A DNA stretch of 64,000 bases. Origin: Planktothrix serta PCC 8927 (GTDB lineage Bacteria > Cyanobacteriota > Cyanobacteriia > Cyanobacteriales > Microcoleaceae). The notes beneath the pieces were generated by a model, which saw only the letters and a program-made list of their open reading frames with translations, had not been told where the DNA came from and did not search any database. This document shows, piece after piece, positions 16,554 to 26,461 of this stretch. The number at the start of each line of letters is the position of its first letter. The first letter of the stretch is position 1. The position numbers were made by a program, and so were the translations under genes. Location of the stretch: assembly GCF_900010725.2 (NCBI RefSeq), contig NZ_LR734832.1, forward strand, positions 85,459 to 149,458. The letters run 5' to 3'.

Positions 16554-17848
16554 ACCCCGGCTTAAATTTTTTTGAAAAGCGATTTGCCATTTTTTCCTTC
16601 ATGTTTTTGACGGGTGTATTTCGACTGGCTAGTTTTTTTACGAGTCCTGATGCCACTAATGATGCAGTCCCTAGCTATAATCCCTTTGATAAAGTCTCCT
16701 CATTATTTCAACAATTTGTTTATTTAACCTCATTCTTTTTACTACTAGCTCGACCCAAAGGTTCAGTTCGGGCTGCCATTCGAGATCCTTGGATCTGGCT
16801 ATTAGTCTTAATGTCTATATTTTCTTTTCTCTGGTCAGACTATCCCGCTATTTCCAAAAGAAGGGGAATTACAACCTTCCAAACCAGCTATTTGGGACTC
16901 TATCTAGCCTCCCGTTTTACCCTAAAACAACAGTTACAAATGTTGTGTTGGGCTTTTGGAATTATTACGGTTTTTTCGTTTTTATTTTCCCTCGCCTTTC
17001 GGGGTGTGGCGGTGGAAGCGGGTGCGAATGCGGGATCTTGGCGGGGGCCATTTACTCAGAAGAATCTATTGGCTCGACTCATGGTTTTAGCGGCGATTAT
17101 TTTTATTTTAATTGCCCTAGATAAGCCGAAACATTATAAGTTGGCTTGGGGTTTGTTTGGAAATGCGGTGCTGATGATTCTGTTAACCGGATCAAAAACC
17201 GCTCTATTATTATTACTAACAATCCTCATGGTTTTACCTCTCTATAACCTCCTCCGAAAAAAAGATACAATCTTGATTCCAGTCCTAGTTTCGGTGATTT
17301 TAATCGGGGGGAGTTCTTTGATTTTTATTACAGAGAATTGGTTAAATATTTTAGCCTCCCTCGGTCGAGATCCCACCTTAAGTGGTCGAACTACGCTGTG
17401 GGAAATTGCGATCGAAAAAATCAATGAACGCTACTGGTTAGGCTATGGATATCAAGCTTTTTGGCTCGAAGGTGGTGGTGCTGAAATCATCTGGAGACAT
17501 GAAGGTTATAAACCGCCCCATGCCCATAATGGCTTTGTGAATATGGCTCTTGATTTTGGGGTTTTGGGTTTAATAATATTTTTAACGATCATTATTGTCA
17601 CCTATGCTCGTGGTGTGATTTGGTTGCGCGCTGGAAACACATGGGCTGAACTCTGGCCGATTTGCTATGTCACCTTCTTTTTCATGTACAATCATACTGA
17701 AAGTACAATTATTGAGCATAACTCGATTTTTTGGACTTTATTAGTTTCCGTTGCGCTGTCAATGAAACGGGTTAAACCTACAAGAAATCTGTCCCTTCCA
17801 CCGGATGTCCACTTAGTTGATAAAAAAGTCAAGCAAAACTCAGAATAA
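16550..17848 (+). CDS. O-antigen ligase / polymerase-like membrane protein (Wzy_C)
   Basis: 432 residues with about ten membrane helices. The periplasmic loop motif is typical of the O-antigen ligase/Wzy family: GRDPTLSGRTTLWEIAIEKI, YWLGYGYQAFW and HAHNGFVNMALDFGVLGL, with the conserved His pair. In an exopolysaccharide cluster with Wzx and Wzc the protein most likely acts as the Wzy polymerase; ligation to another acceptor is the alternative. It is coupled to the GT2 gene upstream by a four-base overlap. Confidence 0.87.
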   Translation: MNPGLNFFEKRFAIFSFMFLTGVFRLASFFTSPDATNDAVPSYNPFDKVSSLFQQFVYLTSFFLLLARPKGSVRAAIRDPWIWLLVLMSIFSFLWSDYPAISKRRGITTFQTSYLGLYLASRFTLKQQLQMLCWAFGIITVFSFLFSLAFRGVAVEAGANAGSWRGPFTQKNLLARLMVLAAIIFILIALDKPKHYKLAWGLFGNAVLMILLTGSKTALLLLLTILMVLPLYNLLRKKDTILIPVLVSVILIGGSSLIFITENWLNILASLGRDPTLSGRTTLWEIAIEKINERYWLGYGYQAFWLEGGGAEIIWRHEGYKPPHAHNGFVNMALDFGVLGLIIFLTIIIVTYARGVIWLRAGNTWAELWPICYVTFFFMYNHTESTIIEHNSIFWTLLVSVALSMKRVKPTRNLSLPPDVHLVDKKVKQNSE

Positions 17849-17902
17849 TCGTCTTGGGGTTTTTTGTATTGATATTGACTAATCATTAATTGATTCTCAG
17901 CC

Positions 17903-18997
17903 ATGACAGATATTGCAATTTTTTTAATGGATTTAGGAGGAGGCGGTGCTGAACGGGTAATGATCAACTTAGCTCAAGGTTTTGTTGATCACCAACTCAG
18001 CGTTGATCTGGTTTTAGTTCAAGCGAAAGGCCCTTATCTTTCCCAACTTCCTGCTGGAGTTAACGTTGTTACCTTAAATTCTTCCCGATTACTGTTGAGT
18101 ATTCCTAAGCTGATTCAATACCTGAAAAAAAAGCAACCTAAATTTTTACTTTCCGCCTTAGATGATACTAATTTTATCGCTATTTTAGCCGGAAAAATTG
18201 CAGGAAATTCAACAAAAGTAGCGGTAACAGTACATAATAATCTTTCCCAGGAATCCCAGAATGCACCCCAACTCAAACGACGTTTAACCCCGACTTTCGT
18301 GGGTTGGTTTTATCCATCGGCGGACTATGTGATTGGAGTTTCAAATGGAGTAACCGATAACCTAATTACCTTGGGATCTCCCCCAGAAAAAACCCACTTC
18401 ATTTATAACCCGATTGTGAGTGCGGAATTATTAGAAAAACTCCAAGAATCCGTTAACCATCCTTGGTTTGCTTCCGGTCAACCTCCGGTTATTTTAGGAG
18501 TAGGACGCCTTAGTCCTCAAAAAGATTTTGCGACTTTAATTCGAGCTTTTGCTCAAGTCCGAAAACAGCATCAAGCCCGACTAATAATTTTAGGAGAAGG
18601 GAGCAAACTGGATTATTTAAAAGGTTTAGTCCAAGACTTCGACTTAACAGAAGATGTTGCCTTTCCCGGGTTTGTCGATAATCCCTATTCCTATATGGCG
18701 CGTGCCGGGGTACTGGTGTTATCCTCAGCTTGGGAAGGGTTTGGGAACGTTTTAGTTGAAGCTATGGCGGCGGGGACTCCGGTGGTTTCTACCGATTGTG
18801 AAAGTGGCCCTGCGGAAATTTTAGCCCAGGGAAAATATGGCAAGTTAGTTCCCGTTGCTGATAGTCAGGCGATGGCTGAGGCTATTCTTGCCACCCTCAC
18901 AGAACCTACAAATCCTGAACCCTTAAAACAACGGGCGATGGAGTTTTCTCTGGAAAATTCTGTTAACCAATACCTGCGGATTTTACGGATGGATTAA
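17903..18997 (+). CDS. GT4 family glycosyltransferase
   Basis: 364 residues, ATG start. N-terminal FLMDLGGGGAERVMINLAQGF is the GT4 acceptor-domain motif. The domain junction is VILGVGRLSPQKDFATLIRAFAQV, and the donor-binding motif is EGFGNVLVEAMAAGTPVVSTDCESGPAEIL. It resembles N-acetylgalactosamine- or galactose-type transferases of polysaccharide loci, but the sugar cannot be read from sequence. It lies 54 bases after the Wzy-like gene on the same strand. Confidence 0.9.
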   Translation: MTDIAIFLMDLGGGGAERVMINLAQGFVDHQLSVDLVLVQAKGPYLSQLPAGVNVVTLNSSRLLLSIPKLIQYLKKKQPKFLLSALDDTNFIAILAGKIAGNSTKVAVTVHNNLSQESQNAPQLKRRLTPTFVGWFYPSADYVIGVSNGVTDNLITLGSPPEKTHFIYNPIVSAELLEKLQESVNHPWFASGQPPVILGVGRLSPQKDFATLIRAFAQVRKQHQARLIILGEGSKLDYLKGLVQDFDLTEDVAFPGFVDNPYSYMARAGVLVLSSAWEGFGNVLVEAMAAGTPVVSTDCESGPAEILAQGKYGKLVPVADSQAMAEAILATLTEPTNPEPLKQRAMEFSLENSVNQYLRILRMD

Positions 18998-19142
18998 GTT
19001 GTTAAATGATTTAACATCCGTGAAAACCATGATAATATATTGTTAATATTAAATCCTCTCGGTGTATCCACAACAGATGAACTTAAAATGGGTTCATCGG
19101 CTTCGCTAAAATTGCACTCCAGTTGTTTTAGGACAATTTAAG

Positions 19143-19940
19143 ATGATCGTGTTTATTATTCCTGTCAAGAGTAAAAAAGTTGCCACCTCTTGGCCCGATC
19201 TGTGTAAACTGTTTGATCGGTCTTTGCGTGCGGTTTGTAACCAAACTTCACCGGATTTTAAAGTAATTGTGGTTTGTAATGAAAAACCGACCACTTCTTT
19301 TGAGCATCCCAACGTTGAATATTTATGCGTTGATTTCCCACCTCCAGGGGAAGGATATGGGGTAAAAGTTGATGACCGAGCTAAGAGAGTTGTGGCTGGA
19401 CTGTTTGCGGTTAAAAATTTACAGCCTTCCCATGTGATGTCTGTCGATGCGGATGATTGTATTAGCAAACATATTGCTGAATTTGTCAATAAAAATCCCG
19501 AAAAAAATGGTTGGTATGTAGATCAAGGCTATGAATATGATGAAGGTAGTTCTAAAATAGCCGTTAAAAAAGAAGGGTTTTATCGCATTTGTGGGACTTG
19601 TAATATTGTTAATTATCGCCTGTTTACATTGCCACCTGAAATGATGCAATATGATCAATTAACAGGTTATGATCGATTTTTAGGAGGACATCCTTTAGCG
19701 AAGGGAGATTTGGCTGAAAGAGGAACTCCTCTGGAAGCCTTGCCTTTTCCTGGTGTGGTATTTGTGCGCGATCAAGCGGGGGAAAGTGTATCTATGCAGG
19801 AATCATTTTTGGAGAAATGGAAGCGGAACCCGAAAGAAACATTAAGAGGGGTCAAAAAAAGACTGTTGGCTCCCTTTAAGGAACAGGTTTTAACCGATAG
19901 TATTCGAGAAGAATTTGGGCTATATCCCTTGAGTCGTTAA
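19143..19940 (+). CDS. GT-A-type glycosyltransferase-like protein (paralogue 1)
   Basis: 265 residues. The start MIVFIIPVKSKKV, the SWPDLCKLFDRSLRAVCNQTSPDFKVIVVCNEKP core and a DADD metal site (HVMSVDADDCIS) show a GT2-like GT-A fold. The acceptor half is shorter than usual. It is clearly paralogous to the next gene (19,967), sharing the N-terminal half, the CNQTS and CxEKP motifs, DADDC and the NGW-GYEY motif. The two are likely sequential or alternative transferases of the same polymer. Confidence 0.75.
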   Translation: MIVFIIPVKSKKVATSWPDLCKLFDRSLRAVCNQTSPDFKVIVVCNEKPTTSFEHPNVEYLCVDFPPPGEGYGVKVDDRAKRVVAGLFAVKNLQPSHVMSVDADDCISKHIAEFVNKNPEKNGWYVDQGYEYDEGSSKIAVKKEGFYRICGTCNIVNYRLFTLPPEMMQYDQLTGYDRFLGGHPLAKGDLAERGTPLEALPFPGVVFVRDQAGESVSMQESFLEKWKRNPKETLRGVKKRLLAPFKEQVLTDSIREEFGLYPLSR

Positions 19941-19966
19941 CTTTTGATTTATTTTAGGAATCCATC

Positions 19967-20749
19967 ATGTTAGTTTTTATTATTCCTTTAAAAAGTTCCC
20001 GACTTTCCAGTTCTTGGGAACGAGTCTGTCAGTTATTAGAACGAACTTTAAAATCGGTCTGTAATCAAACTTCATCTAATTTTGAAGTAATTATTGTTTG
20101 TCACGAAAAACCGGAGTTATCTTTTTCTCCTCCTAAAGTTCGCTATTTGAGTGTTGATTTACCCCTTCCGGGTGATGATTATGTCAGTAAAGAAAAAGAC
20201 AAAATGTGTAAAATGCTGTTAGGGATGATAGAAGCTGACAGCATGAATCCCTCTCATCTCATGTTTGTGGATGCAGATGATTGTGTAAGCAACCGTTTAG
20301 TTGAATATGTGGATCAAAATATTGATCAAAATGGTTGGTTTATTGGTAAGGGTTATGAATACCGAGAAGATATTCAACAACTTAAATATAGAAGTAAAGG
20401 TTTGCATTTGAGAACTAATACCAGTCATATTATCAGAATGGATTTACTCAAACCCGATCTAACAATTCCCTTAGCAGAGGTGAGACGGGATAATTTTATT
20501 TTGTACCATCGAGATACGGCGGATATCTTAGAACGTCGGGGAACGCCCTTAAAAGAATTACCCTTTCCAGGGATGGTTTATATTACAGATAATGGGGAAA
20601 ATATGTGGTGGAGTCAAGATCAACTTTCCCAGGCAAAAAAAGGGTTTGACTTAAAAAATAAGTTACAACTTTATCTGAAAACAGCTTATCAAAAGATGAT
20701 TACTCGTCCTTTAACTCCAGAAATTCAACAGGAGTTTTACCTGTATTAA
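19967..20749 (+). CDS. GT-A-type glycosyltransferase-like protein (paralogue 2)
   Basis: 260 residues starting MLVFIIPLKSSRL, a tandem paralogue of the gene ending 27 bases upstream. It shares the CNQTS, VCHEKP, DADDC and NGWFIGKGYEY landmarks and ends with a conserved ELPFPGMVYI segment (ALPFPGVVFV in the neighbour). Divergence is spread along the length, so the duplication is not recent. A GT-A fold with a DxD metal site is visible; donor and acceptor are unknown. Confidence 0.75.
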   Translation: MLVFIIPLKSSRLSSSWERVCQLLERTLKSVCNQTSSNFEVIIVCHEKPELSFSPPKVRYLSVDLPLPGDDYVSKEKDKMCKMLLGMIEADSMNPSHLMFVDADDCVSNRLVEYVDQNIDQNGWFIGKGYEYREDIQQLKYRSKGLHLRTNTSHIIRMDLLKPDLTIPLAEVRRDNFILYHRDTADILERRGTPLKELPFPGMVYITDNGENMWWSQDQLSQAKKGFDLKNKLQLYLKTAYQKMITRPLTPEIQQEFYLY

Positions 20750-20779
20750 CTTGGGAAAAATTATTGAATTGTAGAGACA

Positions 20780-21373
20780 ATGTTAGAAGACTATAAAGCC
20801 GATATTGATCGGTATGTTGTAACTCAAAGTGGATCTTGGCTCTATCTTGTCTTAACAAAACAAGGGCTATGGGCTTTAGCGGAATATCGTTTTAGTCATT
20901 GGGTGAGAACGAAAGTTCAGATTCCTATGATTAAACAAATTCTCAAAACCGTGGGATTTATTTGGCACAAAATTATTGAGATTATAGCGGGGATTGATAT
21001 TCCGGCTACAACCCAAATTAGCAAAGGGTTTTATATTGGTCATTTTGGGGGGATTATTATTAATCAGGATGTTAAAATTGGGGAAAATTGCAATATTAGT
21101 CAAGGAGTAACCATTGGGGTTGGAGGTAGAGGAGAAAATTCCGGTTGTCCTGTGATTGGCGATCGCGTTTTTATTGGGCCAGGAGCCAAAATTTTTGGTA
21201 AGATTAAGATCGGGAATGATGTGGCAATTGGAGCAAATGCCGTCGTTACCAAAGATTTACCAGATCAAGCCGTAGCCGTGGGAATTCCTGCTAAAATTGT
21301 TAGCTATAAAGGCTCAAAAGATTTTATTCTCTATAGAGATTCTATCAGCAAGATTGAGAGTAAAAATGTTTAA
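20780..21373 (+). CDS. Hexapeptide-repeat O-acetyltransferase (serine acetyltransferase-like)
   Basis: 197 residues. A helical N-terminus (LYLVLTKQGLWALAEYRFSHWV) leads into left-handed beta-helix hexapeptide repeats: IGENCNISQGVTIGVGG, CPVIGDRVFIGPGAKIFGKIKIGNDVAIGANAVVTKDLPDQAVAVGIPAKIV. The catalytic His is in FYIGHFGGIII. The family includes CysE, but the short N-terminus and location in a glycan cluster favour a sugar O-acetyltransferase of the EpsC/colanic acid type. It is the last plus-strand gene of this run, 31 bases after the paralogous transferase. Confidence 0.82.
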   Translation: MLEDYKADIDRYVVTQSGSWLYLVLTKQGLWALAEYRFSHWVRTKVQIPMIKQILKTVGFIWHKIIEIIAGIDIPATTQISKGFYIGHFGGIIINQDVKIGENCNISQGVTIGVGGRGENSGCPVIGDRVFIGPGAKIFGKIKIGNDVAIGANAVVTKDLPDQAVAVGIPAKIVSYKGSKDFILYRDSISKIESKNV

Positions 21374-21454
21374 AAAAGTTGATTAAGGCAACACCATGAA
21401 ATTCCGAAGAATTTTCCATTTTCTGGGATTTTACCTGGGAAGGTGCATCTGGTT

Positions 21455-22174
21455 TTACTCCACACGGCTAGGAGTAAATAGATATTTTTGAATAGATAAT
21501 ATTCCTGTTCTGGAAAAATAAATTAACCAACTGACAATGCCCAAAAACTTAGGTGTTTTTTCAAGCAGATATTTTCCTGAAAATGCAGTATCCGAGATCA
21601 AGGTATCAATAGCAATAGAAAAAGCAAATAAGCCAAATGCTAAAATCAAAAACAGATACTCGGTTCGTTGAATATGCTTTCTGAAGTAGACGGTATAAAC
21701 AACAAATAAGCCAAAATAGATGATAAAAACCACACCTTCTAAGAGGTTGTCCAGCAGGGGGTTATTAGCACCTGCCAACTCCCCCAGAAATTCGCCAATA
21801 GACTCATGAATTTGTAGCAAATCATCTAAACCTAACCAAGTGCTAAAGATACCAGAAATTAGAAAAAATTTGAACCATCGCTGATAGAAATATTCGTTTA
21901 ATTGAGTCACAAAGGCGGTAAATATACAAATCGCCGCACTAGCACCCCAACCTAAAATACATAAATTAGAAATTAATCCGGTATAAGGCGATAAATGGTT
22001 GCTTTCAGCCGGGTCAGAAATTAAGACATAAGAAGTCAGACCCGCGATTCTACCGACAATTATAGCAATCATCAGTACGACAACAGCACTGATATAAATC
22101 TTGACCATACTCGGCCATGCCACTTTTGCCTGCTGACGCAAATTTAAAATTAAGTTTCCTAAATTAAATTCCAT
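21455..22174 (-). CDS. Polytopic membrane protein of unknown function
   Basis: 239 residues from an ATG at 22,174, chosen over a TTG six bases upstream because AGGAG lies eight bases before it. About six membrane helices are visible (for example IYISAVVVLMIAIIVGRIAGL, ISNLCILGWGASAAICIFTAFV, VVFIIYFGLFVVYTVYF, FLILAFGLFAFSIAIDTLI). A polar LGLDDLLQIHES motif lies in the third loop, with charged residues that could be functional. I do not recognise a family. Its position between exopolysaccharide genes, but on the opposite strand, suggests a role in the locus without proof. Confidence 0.6.
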   Translation of the reverse strand: MEFNLGNLILNLRQQAKVAWPSMVKIYISAVVVLMIAIIVGRIAGLTSYVLISDPAESNHLSPYTGLISNLCILGWGASAAICIFTAFVTQLNEYFYQRWFKFFLISGIFSTWLGLDDLLQIHESIGEFLGELAGANNPLLDNLLEGVVFIIYFGLFVVYTVYFRKHIQRTEYLFLILAFGLFAFSIAIDTLISDTAFSGKYLLEKTPKFLGIVSWLIYFSRTGILSIQKYLFTPSRVE

Positions 22175-22486
22175 CCTCAAATCTCCTAATTTAGGAAATC
22201 ATTATAACCCAAATTTAACCTAATTTAAACCTAATTTTAACCCAAGTTTAATCCAACTTAAATCTAATCATTTAGGCGGGTACGAACTATCACGCAAGGA
22301 GTAAGGCACCAGGCGCGAAGCCTGCGCTCCGTCGCAGAGAGTGCGGGGTGCTGACATCCGTTGAATGTAGTTGAGTGCTGGAAACAATTACCATCTCAAC
22401 GATCTTCTGTCAAACTAGGGTTAACAATCGTTTAACCCTAATAGAATTTTAAAACAAATCTCTGAAGTCCCGTTCCCCAAAAAAGA
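22175..22486. repeat. Intergenic: degenerate 11-bp repeats and GC-rich repeat
   Basis: There is no gene here. At 22,211-22,270 an AT-rich motif (AACCTAATTTA-like) recurs with a period of 11 bases about five times, near the start of the membrane protein gene. At 22,295-22,355 lies a GC-rich segment (GGCGCGAAGCCTGCGCTCCG followed by GTGCGGGG) of a kind seen in degraded form at 41,022. Confidence 0.5.
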
Positions 22487-23467
22487 TTAACTTTTTGGCT
22501 CAACTCGCGGGTCAGGACAGGATATTTGCTTTTTCAGACCTTGAATGACAGAATTGGAAAGATTACCGGGTAATAATCGTTTGATCAGTAATTTAATGAT
22601 CAATTTTTGAGCATATCTTTCCTGAAGAATTTGGGGATAGAGTTTAACAGCTTGCCATAAATTCTTCTGAGCAGCATCAAGTCCTTTGGCATCTGTATCA
22701 TGGGCTAAACATAAGTCAGCCAGATATCGATGCAGAAAGGCTAGACTACGATTTTTGAGATGTTGTAATTCTGGGGGTGCTGTCTGATAGGCTCGTTCTA
22801 AAGCGCGTAAACCTTCTTTCTCCATTGCATCAAGTTTAGAACTCATCGAACCCGCTATTTTCCGATACAAAATTTGGGGTTTAGGAACAACGACAAACTG
22901 AAATTTAGCAGCCACTCGCAAACAAAAATCCCAGTCGGAAAATGCGAGATTAGGTTCATATCCACCGACAACATCAATCACTTCCCGACGAACCAAAATA
23001 TTAGAACCACTGCCGATAAAATTACCTAACAATAAATCAGGATAAATATTTCCTTCCACCGTTGATTCGGTGCCTTGGACAAAGGAAATGGATTCTCCAT
23101 CATCCATCATATTCACCGTCCAACTATAGACAGCACTGGCTTCAGGATGTTGTTCTAAGGCGGCAATTTGTAACTCTAATTTATCTTCTGTCCATAAATC
23201 ATCATTATCAATAAAGGCAATAAATTCACCCTTCGCCTGTTCAATACCCCGATTTCTAGCGACGGAAACCCCACCATTCGGATAAGCAAATACCTGAACT
23301 CGTGGGTCAGTAATTTGCTTAACTAGCTCTATGGTTTTGTCTTTAGAACCATCATCAATCACTAGCACTTCAAAATCTGAAAGCGTTTGTTTTTGAATCG
23401 ATTCGATTGTTTCTACAATCGTATTTTCCGCATTATAAGCCGGAATAATTACAGAAACTTTAGGCAT
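22487..23467 (-). CDS. GT2 family glycosyltransferase
   Basis: 326 residues. Full GT-A signature: VSVIIPAYNAENTIVETIESIQKQTLSDFEVLVIDDGSKDKTIEL, then VARNRGIEQAKGEFIAFIDNDDLW, where the DxD is DND. GGYEPNLAFSDWDFCLR is the acceptor-side motif with the catalytic-base region (DWD). It lies downstream of the aminotransferase gene at 23,546 on the same strand, with 78 bases between, and may transfer the aminosugar that enzyme makes. Confidence 0.9.
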   Translation of the reverse strand: MPKVSVIIPAYNAENTIVETIESIQKQTLSDFEVLVIDDGSKDKTIELVKQITDPRVQVFAYPNGGVSVARNRGIEQAKGEFIAFIDNDDLWTEDKLELQIAALEQHPEASAVYSWTVNMMDDGESISFVQGTESTVEGNIYPDLLLGNFIGSGSNILVRREVIDVVGGYEPNLAFSDWDFCLRVAAKFQFVVVPKPQILYRKIAGSMSSKLDAMEKEGLRALERAYQTAPPELQHLKNRSLAFLHRYLADLCLAHDTDAKGLDAAQKNLWQAVKLYPQILQERYAQKLIIKLLIKRLLPGNLSNSVIQGLKKQISCPDPRVEPKS

Positions 23468-23545
23468 AAATTTCCCCCAGAAATCAAATGAAATTATACT
23501 ACAAACAATCGTAGTTGCCTGTTCCGTTATTCATAAGAACAAAAT

Positions 23546-24760
23546 TCACAGAACAAGATTAGGATTGAGGTGTTTTTTTTCCAAGCCTTCTTTTATAGCT
23601 TGGCCGTTAGCAACCGATAATCTAATAATGTTACAGATCTTTTTGATGTCTTCTAAGCTGACTCCCGTACCCGTAGGCAGGACAATAATTCGTTGAGCTA
23701 ATTTTTCAGTCTCAGGAAGCAGTAATCCCGCATGGGGAAAATAGGAACGATAGGGTTCCATGCGATGACAACCCGGATAAAAGTAACGGCGAGCTATTAC
23801 ATTTTCAGCATGAAGAATATCCACTAACTGATCACGACTGATTTGAGTTAGGGATTCATCAACTTCTAAAACAACATATTGATAGTTACATTTTTCATTT
23901 TTTTCATAAGCAAATAAAGAAATACCCGGAATTCTTTCTAATTCCTGCTGATATTGTTCATAGTTATGTTGGTTAATAGTGATAAACTTTTCTAAACTTT
24001 CTAAAGATGTTAATCCCATTGCGGCTGAGGGTTCATCCATTTTGCCATTGGTGCCGATATAAATAACATTGTCATAACCAGCAGCAAAGCCAAAGTTTTT
24101 CATCAGACGAATTTTATCTGCTAATTCGTCATTATTGGTGACAACAGCACCCCCCTCAAATGTATTAATAAACTTGGTGGCATGGAAACTAAATACTTCC
24201 GCCTCACCAAAGTTGCCAATCATCCTGCCTTGGTAAGAACATCCTAGGGCATGGGAAGCATCAAATAGGAGCTTGAGGTTGTGTTTCTGAGCAATTTGAG
24301 TTAGGGCTTCTACATTGCAAGGTTGACCCCATAGGTGTACTCCCATAATTGCTGTGGTGCGGGGAGTAATCAAAGCCTCGACTCGCCAGGGATTAATCGT
24401 ATGGGTTTTGGGGTCTATGTCACAAAAAACGGGTGTGATTTCTTGCCATTGTAGGGCGTGGGCGGTGGCAACAAAGGTGAATGAAGGAATGATCACTTCA
24501 CCTTTAAGTCCCGTTGCCCGGATTACGATTTCCAAGGCAATTGTTCCATTACACATAGCAATACAGTGTTTGACTCCCAACATTTCAGCAATACGTTGCT
24601 CTAACTCTTGGACGTACACACCGTTGTTGGTCAGCCATTTCCTATCTAAAAGGTCGTTAATCCGTTGTAAAAAGCGATCGCGGTTCCCAATATTTGGACG
24701 ACCGACATAGAGTTTTTCGCTAAAGGCTGGTGGATAGCCGAAAATAGCTAATTCATTCAT
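23546..24760 (-). CDS. DegT/DnrJ/EryC1/StrS-type PLP-dependent sugar aminotransferase
   Basis: 404 residues. The family's PLP motifs are all present: CNGTIALEIVIRATGLKGEVIIPSFTF, the Asp-x-x-His cofactor motif LLFDASHALG and the PLP lysine in FSFHATKFINTFEGGAV. The opening GYPPAFSEKLYVGRPNIGNRDRFLQRINDLLDRKWLTNNG resembles aminotransferases acting on dTDP-4-keto-6-deoxyglucose (VioA-like). It would supply an amino-dideoxy sugar for the exopolysaccharide. No partner 4,6-dehydratase is in the window. It is transcribed with the GT2 gene downstream, and divergently from the gene at 25,254. Confidence 0.88.
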   Translation of the reverse strand: MNELAIFGYPPAFSEKLYVGRPNIGNRDRFLQRINDLLDRKWLTNNGVYVQELEQRIAEMLGVKHCIAMCNGTIALEIVIRATGLKGEVIIPSFTFVATAHALQWQEITPVFCDIDPKTHTINPWRVEALITPRTTAIMGVHLWGQPCNVEALTQIAQKHNLKLLFDASHALGCSYQGRMIGNFGEAEVFSFHATKFINTFEGGAVVTNNDELADKIRLMKNFGFAAGYDNVIYIGTNGKMDEPSAAMGLTSLESLEKFITINQHNYEQYQQELERIPGISLFAYEKNEKCNYQYVVLEVDESLTQISRDQLVDILHAENVIARRYFYPGCHRMEPYRSYFPHAGLLLPETEKLAQRIIVLPTGTGVSLEDIKKICNIIRLSVANGQAIKEGLEKKHLNPNLVL

Positions 24761-25253
24761 GATTGATAATTGCTTACTTAAATAGAGTTAACTCGCATTT
24801 TAGGGTAAATACCCACTTTCTATTTTTTGTTTTTGGCCCAATTTTCCTTAATTTCAGCTTGATGGATTTGAGGAGAGGCAAAAACTAAAGATGTTTCTCT
24901 CATTTGTTTATCAGTCTGGTAATATATTACTATAGACAACCAAGGCTGGTTCTTCTTAGCGAAAAACCAGAGTTAACTATGAACACCCTGGAACTCAGCA
25001 CCCCAATTCTTAATTTTAATCGCAGTCCAGATAGCAATTCTCTAAAATTGCTATTATGATCTGCTTGAGTTGAATAACGATCACTAAAGACAAAGTTAAA
25101 TTCATCTGTTCAAACATAGTACATTTTCATCAACTTGTCAATTGCCTGTTGCAAAATGAAACAATCAGAAGTATTGTCCCTGTTCCCGATTCTCTTCCTG
25201 ACATTAGCATCTACTTTTTTAACTTGAAACCCAGTTCTGAAGGAAACATAAAC
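24761..25253. other. Divergent intergenic region, no gene seen
   Basis: 493 bases between the divergent aminotransferase and GT2 genes. Stem-loops occur at 24,945-24,970 (CTGGTT/AACCAG) and at 25,031-25,054 (ATAGCAATT/AATTGCTAT, six-base loop). AT-rich stretches could hold promoters for both directions. I see no reading frame with a credible start. Confidence 0.5.
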
Positions 25254-26327
25254 ATGAATATTAGTATTGGCATATTAGCTTATAATGAAGCTGATTTCAT
25301 CCCTAAAATGCTGGATTCTTTATTTCAACAAAGTTTATTTACTCAGCCTAATCCCGATCTCGATATTAAAATTTATGTCATTCCTAATGCCTGTACAGAT
25401 CAAACAGCCAGCATTGCGGCCACAACCTTAGAAAATCTGGTCAAGCCTGATATTCACACCCACGTTAAATGGTCTATTTATGAAATAGAACGCCCAGGAA
25501 AATCCAATGCTTGGAATGAATTTGTCCATCGTTTTTCCAATCCGAATGCGGATTATTTATTTTTAATGGATGCTGATATTACTATCCTCAATCCCCAAAC
25601 TTTGACCTCCATGCTGCAACTGTTAGAAACCAGTTCAGAAACCTGGATAGCCATGGATAAACCAATCAAAGATGTTAGCTTAAAAACCAATAAAAATCCG
25701 TTAGAATTTCTTTCAGAAAAGGTGTCTAGTCTATCTGGAAATAAAGCAAGTGAAGGTAAGCCTTCCTGGTTGTGTGGTCAGCTTTATCTGGGTCGTGCTA
25801 ACATTATGCGTCGGATTTGGCTACCCAAAACCCTGCCGACTCAAGATAGTTTTTTATATAGTATGATTGTCACAAATGGTTTCAAAGAAGCAGAAAATCC
25901 AGAGCGGGTAATTCAAGCACCATCAGCTTCCCATATCTTTGAAGCCTATACCAGTATTTCGAGTTTACTCCGGCATCAAAAATGGTTGATGATTGGACAA
26001 ATAGTTGGTGAATTGGTTTCTGAGTCCTTCTTAAATCAGAAAGATCAAGAGGATATTGGAACAATGATTAAAAATCATAATGAAAAAGATCCTTTATGGC
26101 TAGATGAAATGGTTCAAAAGATGATTGCTAATAAAAGTTGGTGGTTAATTCCTAATTTCATTTTGACTCGAAGATTTAAAAGTTTAGCGAATAAATCCTT
26201 TTTCAAGGCGATATTATTCTTACCTTTAGCTTGTGTTGCTTTTGGGGTTGATTTATGGGTAGCATTTCAAGCAAATTCTGCACTTCATAAGGGAGAAGCA
26301 CTAGGCCATTGGAAAAAAAGTCAATAG
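25254..26327 (+). CDS. GT2 family glycosyltransferase
   Basis: The frame is open from a TTG at 25,149, but the ATG at 25,254 has AAGGAAA about eight bases upstream and begins exactly at the family's first strand (MNISIGILAYNEADFIPKMLDSLFQQ), so it is preferred; 357 residues. Asp-rich metal site: YLFLMDADITIL. Two hydrophobic stretches near the C-terminus (FFKAILFLPLACVAFGVDLWVAF) suggest membrane anchoring. The N-terminal pattern with IYVIPNACTDQTASIA resembles processive or poly-sugar synthase-like transferases. Likely part of the exopolysaccharide locus. Confidence 0.82.
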   Translation: MNISIGILAYNEADFIPKMLDSLFQQSLFTQPNPDLDIKIYVIPNACTDQTASIAATTLENLVKPDIHTHVKWSIYEIERPGKSNAWNEFVHRFSNPNADYLFLMDADITILNPQTLTSMLQLLETSSETWIAMDKPIKDVSLKTNKNPLEFLSEKVSSLSGNKASEGKPSWLCGQLYLGRANIMRRIWLPKTLPTQDSFLYSMIVTNGFKEAENPERVIQAPSASHIFEAYTSISSLLRHQKWLMIGQIVGELVSESFLNQKDQEDIGTMIKNHNEKDPLWLDEMVQKMIANKSWWLIPNFILTRRFKSLANKSFFKAILFLPLACVAFGVDLWVAFQANSALHKGEALGHWKKSQ

Positions 26328-26461
26328 CAATAGAGGGAATAAGTTATAACTCTGACAATATGGGTTAGAATTGGGTGCAGGGTCTAAGGAATTAAGTATA
26401 ACCCCATGGAAGTGTCTAACAGCTTATTTCCTTTGGTAACAGCTAATTGAGTCCCCTAGCT

